The translations under genes and the position numbers were made by a program. Of a DNA stretch of 24,836 nucleotides, positions 8,129 to 15,013 are shown piece by piece (position 1 is the stretch's first letter; every line of letters starts with the position of its first letter). The notes below the pieces were generated by a model that was not told the origin of the DNA, searched no databases, and was given only the letters and a program-made list of their open reading frames with translations. The DNA lies in NCBI GenBank assembly GCA_043767985.1, contig JAYVKZ010000095.1, positions 1-24,836 of the forward strand, given 5' to 3'. Source of the stretch: JAPOKJ01 sp043767985 (GTDB taxonomy: Bacteria; Pseudomonadota; Gammaproteobacteria; Burkholderiales; Burkholderiaceae_E).

Positions 8129-8515
8129 GATAGGAATAGGTTACAAGAGCGAGTTGCGGAATTGGTCAAGGCAACCGCTCGACTAGAGGAAGCGTGTGAG
8201 CAGCCTATCTCGTCCTTTATCCGAGACTCTGTGATCCAGCGCTTTGAGTTTTGTTGGGAACTCGCCTGGAAGGCGCTTCGCCTTCGACTGGAGGTCCTCG
8301 GCGTTGAAGTACTCAATCCTCGTGATACGTTCCGCGAAGCTCTCAATAAAAGTTTAATCAGTGACGGCAATCTATGGTCCGAAGCTCAAAGGAATCGGAA
8401 CCTGACGAGCCAAACCTACGACGAGGCCTTGGCAGAACAGGTTTATCGCTTTGTTTTAGAGAATGGTCTGCCTCTATTCCTTAAATTATCGAAAGAGGCC
8501 CAGTCGTGGGAGTGA
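8126..8515 (+). CDS. HEPN-domain protein, HI0074 (nucleotidyltransferase substrate-binding) family
   Basis: This is the HEPN partner of a HEPN/MNT toxin-antitoxin-like pair. From ATC 8126 it is 129 residues; from TTG 8162 it would be 117 and lose part of the first helix (RLQERVAELVKATARLEEA). The helical body with FIRDSVIQRFEFCWELAWKA is typical of HI0074-type proteins. In related HEPN toxins the RNase site is R-x4-H, usually seen as RNLTSHTY. Here residues 91-98 read RNLTSQTY: Arg91 and Tyr98 remain, but His is replaced by Gln96 (codon CAA at 8411-8413). The protein may therefore lack RNase activity. It overlaps the nucleotidyltransferase gene by 10 bp, which suggests translational coupling. 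A hand count over 8161-8520 gives about 51% GC, slightly below the flanking ilvE. Confidence 0.85.
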   Translation: MDRNRLQERVAELVKATARLEEACEQPISSFIRDSVIQRFEFCWELAWKALRLRLEVLGVEVLNPRDTFREALNKSLISDGNLWSEAQRNRNLTSQTYDEALAEQVYRFVLENGLPLFLKLSKEAQSWE

Positions 8516-8835
8516 TCGCCCCGAACTCGATCGTCAGCACATACGGCTTAAGCGAGGCCGTGATCAACGATCTGCGGCGGGTTTTCTCCGACTTTTCGGA
8601 AATAGAACGAGTATTAATCTTTGGCTCCCGCGCCAAGGGTACCTTCAAAGATGGATCAGATATTGATCTCGCCGTGGTCGCACCGACCCTCACTGAGCAC
8701 GGTTTCGCTGCGCTTTGGAATGTGATTGACGATCTGCCCATTGTCTTTAAAGTTGACCTCCTACATTGGGACCGGTTAAGCAACCAAGTGCTCAGGGAAG
8801 CAGCTAGCCAGCAGGGGATTCAGATTTTCCCCTGA
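8506..8835 (+). CDS. Minimal nucleotidyltransferase (MNT/HI0073 type), partner of the HEPN protein
   Basis: This 109-residue protein carries the complete GS-x10-DxD nucleotidyltransferase motif: Gly40-Ser41, then Asp52 and Asp54 in GSDIDLAVV. A third acidic residue is likely in the FKVDLL strand. In studied pairs (MntA/HepT) the MNT protein neutralises the HEPN toxin by adding AMP to a Tyr near its active site. The start is GTG at 8506, inside the end of the HEPN gene, with GAAAGAGG at about 8491-8498 as ribosome binding site. The pair is probably one transcript. It is the intact half of the module, judged by motif. Confidence 0.9.
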   Translation: MGVIAPNSIVSTYGLSEAVINDLRRVFSDFSEIERVLIFGSRAKGTFKDGSDIDLAVVAPTLTEHGFAALWNVIDDLPIVFKVDLLHWDRLSNQVLREAASQQGIQIFP

Positions 8836-8851
8836 ACCCCCAATTTTCTGA

Positions 8852-8926
8852 GACTGTGGCTCGTCCGACTGTGACTCGTGCGACTGTGGCTCGTGCGACT
8901 GTGGCTCGTGCGACTGTGGCTCGCGC
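8852..8926 (+). repeat. 15-bp tandem repeat, five units
   Basis: Five direct units of consensus GACTGTGGCTCGTGC run without gaps from 8852. Units 3 and 4 are identical, and units 1, 2 and 5 differ by one or two bases. The array starts 16 bp after the MNT stop codon and ends just before the tRNA-Leu terminator. It is noncoding as far as can be judged, with no internal dyad strong enough to call a terminator. Confidence 0.93.
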
Positions 8927-8939
8927 ATCAGCAAGACGC

Positions 8940-8973
8940 AAAAAACCCGCATTTAAATGAGAATTGCGGGTTT
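8940..8973 (-). terminator. Rho-independent terminator of tRNA-Leu
   Basis: Read on the minus strand, the stem AAACCCGCA (8973-8965) pairs perfectly with TGCGGGTTT (8951-8943) and is followed by a run of T continuing to 8940. It lies 47 bp beyond the 3' end of the tRNA-Leu gene, on the same strand. Confidence 0.85.
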
Positions 8974-9020
8974 CGAGCAGTATTGAGAGCTCTTGATACG
9001 AACTTATTGCTACGAATACT

Positions 9021-9105
9021 TGGTGCCGAAGGTCGGACTCGAACCGACACGCCTTGCGGCACCGGATTTTGAGTCCGGCGCGTCTACCAGTTCCACCACT
9101 CCGGC
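9021..9105 (-). tRNA. tRNA-Leu(CAA)
   Basis: The 85-nt minus-strand sequence folds as a long-variable-arm tRNA. The acceptor GCCGGAG pairs with CUUCGGC (one G-U) and is followed by A and an encoded CCA. The anticodon loop is CUCAAAA, giving anticodon CAA, which reads the UUG leucine codon. The T arm contains GGTTCGAGTCC. It is an independent transcription unit with its own promoter and terminator. Confidence 0.96.
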
Positions 9106-9140
9106 ACGGATAGGGGGCGCACCTTGCGGTGCAGCCCTCT

Positions 9141-9170
9141 ATTATCGCCTATATTGGCTACACCTTGCAA
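9141..9170 (-). promoter_or_regulatory. Candidate sigma-70 promoter of tRNA-Leu
   Basis: On the minus strand, TTGCAA (9170-9165) and GATAAT (9146-9141) are separated by 18 bp and lie about 36 bp before the tRNA 5' end. The short leader between them contains a small hairpin, GCACC/GGTGC at 9119-9132. Confidence 0.65.
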
Positions 9171-9227
9171 ATCGACCTCTCGTCAGCCGCAACGTAAGGC
9201 ATGACATCGACCGCTAAGCAAGGCGAC

Positions 9228-10595
9228 TTAGAGGCGCTTGATCGGTTTCTTTTTCCACACCAGCCGGTAATAAGCTGTCTGCAGCAACAACATCACCGAA
9301 TAGGCGACTGGATAGGACGCTGCCACGCCCATGAGTCCCCACTGCCTATCGAAGGCCCAGGCGACGGGAATTTGCACCGCAAAAACTGACAGCAGGGTGA
9401 TCATTGTCGGGATCAACACGGTGCCACTGGCGCGCATCAAGCCCGACAAGACCGCACCCATACCGAAGACCACTAGGCTCCAAAGCATCACATGCAAAAT
9501 CTCTTGGGCGATCTCGATCACCGCGCCATCGGTGATAAACAGGCCGATCATGGATCGTGAAAAAACATACCCCAGCACCACCATAAAACCAGTGAGTAAG
9601 AGGTTCAATAAAATGCCGGTCCGCGCGATTTTTCCAAGGCTTTGCCCACGTCCGGCGCCAATCGCTTGCGCTCCTAAAATGGACGCGGTAATCGCGATGG
9701 AGATGGCCGGAAATTGCACGTAAGAGAACACTTGGTTGACCGCGCCATAGGCGGCCGTAGCGCGCGAGCCATGGTGATTCATCAGAAACAAAACCGACAG
9801 CTCGGACAGGGACATGGTGATAATCGCAATCGCCGTTGGAAGCCCGATGCGAACCACTTTGGCGAGAATATCGCGGTCGATTCGCAAGTGTTTGCGCAAG
9901 CTCGCATCCAGCGCCAGCGGGTGCTTCACCTTGCGCAAATACCAGCCCGTCCAGCCCAGTGCAATCGCGAGAGAGATCACGGCCGCGTAGGCACCGCTGG
10001 CGAGCCCCAGTTTCGGTAAGCCGGCCCAGCCCTGAATCATGGCGGGGGTCAGTACCAAGCTCACTGTGGTGGAGATCAGCAGTGTTTTGAGGGAGGTCGT
10101 GGTGTCGCCGACGCCGCGCATCATCGAGGTGATTAGTAAAAACAGGAACAAGCCGGGCGCGGCAATGAGCATGATGCGCGAGTACTCGATGGACATGCCC
10201 AGGATATCGGCAGGGGTGTTCATGGCCCGCAACAATGGCTCGGTCATGAAGCCGCCCAAAAGAGCAACCACTAAACCTACATAGAGCCCCACCATCAAGG
10301 TCGTGCCCGCAATGGCCTTGACGCGATCTTGCTCCTTCGCGCCCCAGGCTTGACCAATGAGCACCGCGGCACCAGCGCCTAAGCCGATCATGAAGGAGAT
10401 CATAAAAAAGAATATCGGGAAGAAGGCCGAGACCGCGGCCATGGCCTTGACACCCAACATCTGCCCGATGTAAATGTTGTTGATCGTGCCCGACATCGCC
10501 TGCAAAATGTTGCTGATGATCATCGGCACCAGGAACATGCCATAGACTTTCCAGAGCGAGGCCTCAGAAGGGGCCGACTCCATATCCGTACTCAT
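9228..10595 (-). CDS. MATE-family multidrug/toxin efflux transporter
   Basis: This 455-residue, very hydrophobic protein has the twelve-helix layout of the MATE (multi antimicrobial extrusion) family, inner-membrane antiporters that export cationic drugs and metabolites using Na+ or H+. Family landmarks are the N-terminal segment ending in MSGTINNIYIGQMLG, the GLGAGAAVLIGQAWGAK loop, the repeat-like IGLPTAIAI in the second half and the central loop near residues 218-240. The substrate is unknown. Its ATG overlaps the DUF2239 stop by 4 bp (ATGA), so translation is probably coupled and both are transcribed from the promoter region upstream of DUF2239. Confidence 0.92.
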   Translation of the reverse strand: MSTDMESAPSEASLWKVYGMFLVPMIISNILQAMSGTINNIYIGQMLGVKAMAAVSAFFPIFFFMISFMIGLGAGAAVLIGQAWGAKEQDRVKAIAGTTLMVGLYVGLVVALLGGFMTEPLLRAMNTPADILGMSIEYSRIMLIAAPGLFLFLLITSMMRGVGDTTTSLKTLLISTTVSLVLTPAMIQGWAGLPKLGLASGAYAAVISLAIALGWTGWYLRKVKHPLALDASLRKHLRIDRDILAKVVRIGLPTAIAIITMSLSELSVLFLMNHHGSRATAAYGAVNQVFSYVQFPAISIAITASILGAQAIGAGRGQSLGKIARTGILLNLLLTGFMVVLGYVFSRSMIGLFITDGAVIEIAQEILHVMLWSLVVFGMGAVLSGLMRASGTVLIPTMITLLSVFAVQIPVAWAFDRQWGLMGVAASYPVAYSVMLLLQTAYYRLVWKKKPIKRL

Positions 10596-11290
10596 ACCGA
10601 CCCTTCGAAAGCCTCAGCAAGCAGCTTGAGCAGATGCGCACGAACGTCCTCAGGCCAAGCGGCGGTTTGCAGCTCGAACACGGATCGGTTCGCGGCAAAT
10701 AGCGCTCGACTCGCTTCCTCAAACCCGATCTCATGCCCAGCCATGGTGGACATAAACTTGTAGCCGACTTCCCGGGCCTTACGAGCTCGGTCTTTGAGTT
10801 CAGACGACAGGCGCGCCACTTCCACCAGCTTACGTAAAGCCACGGATGCGCCGCCCGTCTGAGCAGCTAGCCAATCCCAGTGACGCGGCAAAAGCGTCAC
10901 TTCACGGGCCACCACACCAAGCCGTGGGCGGCCCGGGCCGCGCCGAAAACCGTCGACATCGCCCTCGCCCATTGCATCATTTTCTTGGGAGACAGGCAAC
11001 GTAGGCGAATCGTTAAGGAGCGTGACGGAGCCAGGCTTTGCGGCGGTCAAGCGATCCGTTTGAGCCGCTCGCTGGGCCAGTCGCTCTGAAAACTCGGCCA
11101 GCGAACCACGCCAATCGAGCTCAATAGTCTCGCTGGTGGCCTCGTCAAAGATCAAAACGGGTAAGGGGTGGCTGGCATCTCGGGCAAGATCGACCGCCGA
11201 TTTGCTCACCATCGCCACCTCCCTCAATGCCCCTTGGGCAATTCGCTTGGAGCCTTCAAAGGCAATGCACGTTGTATTCAACGAATTCAT
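10592..11290 (-). CDS. DUF2239-family protein of unknown function
   Basis: This 232-residue protein matches the uncharacterised DUF2239 family as I recall it. It opens with TTCIAFEGSKRIAQGALREVA, then VLIFDEATSETIELD, and has the family core GRPRLGVVAREVTLLPRHWDWLAAQTGGASVALRKLVE at about residues 117-160. It has no signal peptide or membrane helix. The GPGRPRLG segment resembles a short basic AT-hook-like element, so a nucleic-acid or regulatory role is possible but unproven. The gene is first in a two-gene operon with the MATE transporter (4-bp overlap). One ACCCGGAT box lies 5 bp before its ATG and could let a regulator block both promoter and ribosome binding. Confidence 0.8.
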   Translation of the reverse strand: MNSLNTTCIAFEGSKRIAQGALREVAMVSKSAVDLARDASHPLPVLIFDEATSETIELDWRGSLAEFSERLAQRAAQTDRLTAAKPGSVTLLNDSPTLPVSQENDAMGEGDVDGFRRGPGRPRLGVVAREVTLLPRHWDWLAAQTGGASVALRKLVEVARLSSELKDRARKAREVGYKFMSTMAGHEIGFEEASRALFAANRSVFELQTAAWPEDVRAHLLKLLAEAFEGSV

Positions 11291-11295
11291 ATTTT

Positions 11296-11331
11296 TACCC
11301 GGATTTAATTATAATCGAATAATACCCGGAT
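11296..11331 (-). promoter_or_regulatory. Paired ACCCGGAT boxes around a TATAAT, upstream of DUF2239-MATE
   Basis: TACCCGGAT occurs twice in direct orientation (11296-11304 and 11323-11331), 27 bp start to start, in an otherwise AT-rich stretch. Between them a TATAAT reads on the minus strand (11313-11308), and an overlapping TATAAT reads on the plus strand (11310-11315). The boxes would cover the -35 zone and the start/ribosome-binding zone of the minus-strand operon. The binding factor is unknown. Confidence 0.55.
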
Positions 11332-11395
11332 AAAATACACAAGTCAAACTTGGTTCAAAATCTCTGCCATCGTCCAACAACACGCCCTGCCCACC

Positions 11396-12541
11396 ATGAA
11401 ATTTTCTGAGCTTTCCACCCCCGCCGCCTTAATTGATGTTGACGTGATGAAGGCCAACATCGCTCGCATGCAAGACCGAATGTCGGCGCTTGGCGTTCGC
11501 TTTCGGCCCCATGTAAAAACTAGCAAGTGCATCGCCATCGTTCAAGACCAGATCGAGGCAGGTGCGCAGGGCATCACCGTGTCCACCTTAAAAGAAGCCG
11601 AACAGTTTTTCGCCCAGGGCATCACGGACATCCTGTACGCTGTTGGCATGGCGCCGCATAAATTGTCGCAAGCCTTAAAGCTGATTGAAGCGGGCTGTCA
11701 ACTTAAATTGATTGTGGATAGCGTTTCGGCCGCACACGCGATTGCTCAGGCCAACCTGGGGAGTCGCCATAGCAATTACAAGATCCCCGTCTACATTGAA
11801 GTCGACACCGATGGCCATCGCAGCGGTGTCAAGCCCTCCGACCCTCTGCTACTCGACATTGCCGCAAGCTTAGAGGCCGAAGGCAGCGCCGCGCGGCTCG
11901 CCGGTGTCATGACCCATGCAGGCGGCAGCTATGACCTCAACACCCCCGAAGCGCTTGTAGCTATGGCCGAGCAAGAACGCTCGCGCTGCGTCCAAGCCGC
12001 CAAATTTTTGCGCCAAGCGGGCTATGCGTGCCCTGAGGTGAGCGTGGGTTCCACTCCCACCGCACTCTCCGCAACCCAACTAGTGGGGGTCACAGAAGTA
12101 CGCGCCGGTGTGTATGTCTTCTTTGACTTAGTGATGAGTAATGTCGGTGTGTGTCGGCCACAAGATATCGCGCTGAGCGTACTCACCACCGTGATCGGCC
12201 ACCAGAGTGAAAAAGGCTGGGCGATTGTGGACGCGGGCTGGATGGCCATGAGCCGTGATCGCGGCACGCAAAAGCAAAGCAAGGATTATGGCTACGGCCA
12301 AGTGTGCAATGTCGATGGCCAGGTGATCGCGGGCTACGTGATGGAACAAGCCAACCAGGAGCACGGCATTGTTTGCTCAACCCTTGGCCTCAATACTGAT
12401 ATTGCCAAGCGCTTTCCGGTCGGCAGCCAACTCAGAATCATGCCCAATCACGCCTGCGCAACGGGCGCTCAGTTTCCAGAGTACCTCGCAGTGAAGGACC
12501 ACCAAGTCATTGCCACCTGGCCCAGATTCTACGGCTGGTAG
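11396..12541 (+). CDS. DSD1-family PLP enzyme (D-serine dehydratase/D-threonine aldolase-like)
   Basis: This 381-residue fold-type III PLP protein has an alanine-racemase-like N-terminal barrel and a C-terminal D-Ser-dehydratase-like domain. Lys41 in RPHVKTSK is the PLP lysine. Near the C-terminus the metal site reads NHAC (His352, Cys354). An H-x-C pair is the zinc site of eukaryotic-type D-serine dehydratase, whereas as I recall D-threonine aldolases use H-x-D, so the former is favoured. It probably breaks down a D-hydroxy amino acid in the cytoplasm. No good ribosome binding site precedes ATG 11396. The gene is divergent from DUF2239-MATE and 36 bp upstream of the old-yellow-enzyme gene on the same strand. 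Confidence 0.85.
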   Translation: MKFSELSTPAALIDVDVMKANIARMQDRMSALGVRFRPHVKTSKCIAIVQDQIEAGAQGITVSTLKEAEQFFAQGITDILYAVGMAPHKLSQALKLIEAGCQLKLIVDSVSAAHAIAQANLGSRHSNYKIPVYIEVDTDGHRSGVKPSDPLLLDIAASLEAEGSAARLAGVMTHAGGSYDLNTPEALVAMAEQERSRCVQAAKFLRQAGYACPEVSVGSTPTALSATQLVGVTEVRAGVYVFFDLVMSNVGVCRPQDIALSVLTTVIGHQSEKGWAIVDAGWMAMSRDRGTQKQSKDYGYGQVCNVDGQVIAGYVMEQANQEHGIVCSTLGLNTDIAKRFPVGSQLRIMPNHACATGAQFPEYLAVKDHQVIATWPRFYGW

Positions 12542-12577
12542 TGCGCCGCTGAGGAATGTTCTGCTAGCATCCTCGGC

Positions 12578-13756
12578 ATGACAAATACCTCAAACTCAAG
12601 CACTCTTTTCTCCCCCATCTCTATCCGCGGCATTACTGCGCGCAATCGCGTGGTGATTTCCCCCATGTGCAACTACTCCGCCATCGATGGCTTTGCCAGC
12701 GACTGGCATTTAGTCACTCTCGGGCGCTATGCGCAAGGTGGTGCCGGTATTGTATTTGTGGAGGCGACCGCCGTGCAAGCCAATGGGCGCATCACCCACG
12801 GCGATCTTGGACTATGGAAGGACGAGCAGATCGCAGGCTTGAAGCGCGTCGCCGATTTTCTACGCGCGCAGGGCTCCGTACCAGCCATACAAATTGCTCA
12901 CGCCGGACGAAAAGCCAGTATGGCCCGGCCCTGGTATGGCAATGGGCCACTCACCCAAGGCGATACCGATCGCGGCGACCTCGCCTGGCCGACGCAAGCG
13001 CCCAGCGCTTTACCGGTGGCCGAAGGTTGGATGCTTCCTCAGGAAATGAGCCTCGCGCAAATTCAGCAACTTAAAGAAGATTTTGTAAGCACCGCCCGGC
13101 GTGCCGCCGCGGCGGGCTACGACATTCTTGAGATGCACGCGGCACACGGGTATTTGTTGCACAGCTTTTTGTCGCCGCTGTCGAATAAACGAACTGATCA
13201 ATATGGCGGAGACCGAGCCGGTCGCAGTCGACTCATTCTCGACATTGCGAAAGACCTGCGCGCCACCTGGGCTGCCGACAAACCACTCTTCGCGCGCCTG
13301 TCTACGGTCGACGATTTGGATGGCGGCTGGGAAATTGAAGATTCGATTTGGTTAGCCACCCAACTCAAAGCCTTGGGGGTCGACGTGATCGATTGCTCCT
13401 CGGGTGGCATCATTGGGTCAGCCACAGCGCCCGGTGCCGTGGCCCTGGTGATGCGTACCAAACGCACCCCCGGCTTTGGCGTACCCTGGTCGCGAGCGAT
13501 CAAGGAGGGCGCCAAGGTAAGCACCATGACAGTGGGTTTAATCCTCACCGGTGAGCAAGCAGAGACCATCGCCGCGAGCGGTGACGCCGACCTTGTCGCC
13601 ATAGGCCGCGAAGCCTTGGACGACCCCAATTGGCCCGTGCATGCGGCCCAGCAAATCAAGGCAGATACGAGTTTTAGTCTTTGGCCGGTTCAATTCGGTT
13701 GGTGGCTCAACGTCCGCCATGGCATCCTCGCCAAACTCGGATTGAATAAATTCTAG
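12578..13756 (+). CDS. Old yellow enzyme family NAD(P)H:flavin oxidoreductase (YqjM type)
   Basis: This 392-residue FMN TIM-barrel enzyme reduces activated C=C bonds of enones and related compounds with NAD(P)H. It has the marks of the YqjM ('thermophilic-like') class: Cys31 in SPMCNYSA tuning the flavin, QIAHAGRKAS, the HAAHGYLLHSFLSPLSNKRTDQYGG region binding flavin and substrate, and LVAIGREALDDPNWP near the end. Length is slightly longer than YqjM. The start at ATG 12578 has a weak ribosome binding site. It is probably cotranscribed with the PLP enzyme upstream and the rhomboid gene 31 bp downstream. The physiological substrate is unknown. Confidence 0.92.
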   Translation: MTNTSNSSTLFSPISIRGITARNRVVISPMCNYSAIDGFASDWHLVTLGRYAQGGAGIVFVEATAVQANGRITHGDLGLWKDEQIAGLKRVADFLRAQGSVPAIQIAHAGRKASMARPWYGNGPLTQGDTDRGDLAWPTQAPSALPVAEGWMLPQEMSLAQIQQLKEDFVSTARRAAAAGYDILEMHAAHGYLLHSFLSPLSNKRTDQYGGDRAGRSRLILDIAKDLRATWAADKPLFARLSTVDDLDGGWEIEDSIWLATQLKALGVDVIDCSSGGIIGSATAPGAVALVMRTKRTPGFGVPWSRAIKEGAKVSTMTVGLILTGEQAETIAASGDADLVAIGREALDDPNWPVHAAQQIKADTSFSLWPVQFGWWLNVRHGILAKLGLNKF

Positions 13757-13787
13757 AATCGCACTTTAACCCCTTAAGTGCGCGCCC

Positions 13788-14492
13788 GTGGCACTGAGCA
13801 TTTCCCTTATTACGCTGAACATTTTTGTTTGGCTATTTGATATTGCCCTCGGCCTGAGCCCAACGAGCCCATCATCGCAAGAACTGCTCGTACTCGGCGC
13901 AAACTATCTGCCTGCCACCTTAAGGGAGCCCTGGCGCCTCATGAGCTCGATGTTCATGCATGCAGGCATTGTCCATCTAGGGTTTAATATGCTCACCCTG
14001 GTTCAGTTTGGCCCCATTTGCGAGTCTTTTTACGGGCGCAAAGGCATGCTGATCGTGTACTTTTTCTCTGGAATTCTCGGCGGCATGGCCAGCTTATTCT
14101 TTGGCGCTGCTGTCACGGTTTCGGTCGGGGCATCGGGGGCCATTCTTGGTCTACAGGGGGCGATTCTCTGCGCCGTCGCCACCAAGGGCCGTCTGCTTCA
14201 ACCAGGTGCCGCCAGGAAAATTGCCATGGTGATGGGCCTGATCGTCATCATGAACTTGGCGCTCGGCCTAGCGACTCCGGCGATTGACAATGCGGCGCAT
14301 CTTGGCGGCCTGATTGGCGGCTTCTTCGCTGCCCTTTTGCTGGTTGAGAAATTCGATCACTCACAGTACAGAAAGCACGGCACGACACGCGTGATGCTCG
14401 CAACCGTGCTTTCATTCGTGGCACTTGGAGCATGCTGGGAATTTATTGCCACGCTTCACGGCGGCGCTCGACTGGCCAAACTATTCACGTAG
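13788..14492 (+). CDS. Rhomboid-family intramembrane serine protease
   Basis: This 234-residue membrane protein has about six transmembrane helices. The catalytic dyad is visible as Ser116 in VGASGAILG and His171 in DNAAHLGGLIGG. The oxyanion-hole HxxxN element is His63 and Asn67 in HAGIVHLGFNM, and WR (residues 49-50) marks the L1 loop. Rhomboids cut transmembrane substrates in the lipid bilayer. The start is GTG at 13788 with no strong Shine-Dalgarno. It follows the old-yellow-enzyme gene by 31 bp and converges on the ABM-domain gene. Confidence 0.92.
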   Translation: MALSISLITLNIFVWLFDIALGLSPTSPSSQELLVLGANYLPATLREPWRLMSSMFMHAGIVHLGFNMLTLVQFGPICESFYGRKGMLIVYFFSGILGGMASLFFGAAVTVSVGASGAILGLQGAILCAVATKGRLLQPGAARKIAMVMGLIVIMNLALGLATPAIDNAAHLGGLIGGFFAALLLVEKFDHSQYRKHGTTRVMLATVLSFVALGACWEFIATLHGGARLAKLFT

Positions 14493-14516
14493 TAGAAAAG
14501 TATCTGGGAATGCAGT

Positions 14517-14813
14517 TTAGGGAATGCGGTTCAGTTTTCTGACCACTTTGGCAGTCACCCAAGGGGTGGTGAGTTCATTGAAGACCTTATAGTGCGCGGT
14601 CGCTAGGTGTGCATGAAACCCAGCCTCCCCCTCATAGATTTCATAGAGAAAAAACTGCTCGGGCCGGGCTGGGTCTTGGCAAACATCAAACTGATGACAA
14701 CCTGGCTCATCCTTCACGGACTGCCTCGCATTCGCCAAAATCTCACGCCGAAAATCAGCAACCCGCTCTGGACTCAAGGTAAAGTCAACAGCCACCACAT
14801 AGATCCCAGTCAT
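14517..14813 (-). CDS. Antibiotic biosynthesis monooxygenase (ABM/YgiN-like) domain protein
   Basis: This 98-residue single-domain protein has the dimeric ferredoxin-like ABM fold: an initial strand (YVVAVDFTL), a helix with DFRREILANARQSVKDEPGC, strands around HQFDVCQDPARPEQFFLYEIYE, and GFHAHLATAHYKVF near the end. Relatives include the quinol monooxygenase YgiN and the autoinducer-2 isomerase LsrG, so the substrate is open. AGGAG ends 9 bases before the ATG, which supports the start. It is transcribed alone and is divergent from queA across a 200-bp gap. Confidence 0.85.
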   Translation of the reverse strand: MTGIYVVAVDFTLSPERVADFRREILANARQSVKDEPGCHQFDVCQDPARPEQFFLYEIYEGEAGFHAHLATAHYKVFNELTTPWVTAKVVRKLNRIP

Positions 14814-15013
14814 TCAAGCTTCTCCTAAAAATCGCGATTAATCTATGTTCATCTAGAAAAATGACAGTGTAGCGCTCAAAAGCAAGGCGAGAACGCAGGC
14901 GCACTGAAATTGTGATTCACCAAGCGGGTGCTTCGCTCAAGGCGTTCCCTAAACCGCTAAAATGCTAGCCCGCAAGCCCAACCCTCACCAAACGCCCTCA
15001 CGCATCGCCTGCT

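Noticed and set aside
8852..8926. CRISPR array
   Set aside because: The 15-bp units are contiguous with no spacers and there are no cas genes.
8878..9072. Short plus-strand frame through the 15-bp repeat and into the tRNA
   Set aside because: The repeat unit is a multiple of three, so an open frame is expected; it runs through a terminator and a tRNA gene and is not credible as a gene.
8088..9105. Integrated island with the tRNA-Leu 3' end as attachment site
   Set aside because: No second copy of the tRNA 3' end and no integrase were seen in the window, so only the modestly lower GC and the repeat remain as hints.
14814..15013. Promoter for queA in the 200-bp gap
   Set aside because: TAAAAT at about 14958 has no -35 at an acceptable distance; nothing else firm was seen in the gap.
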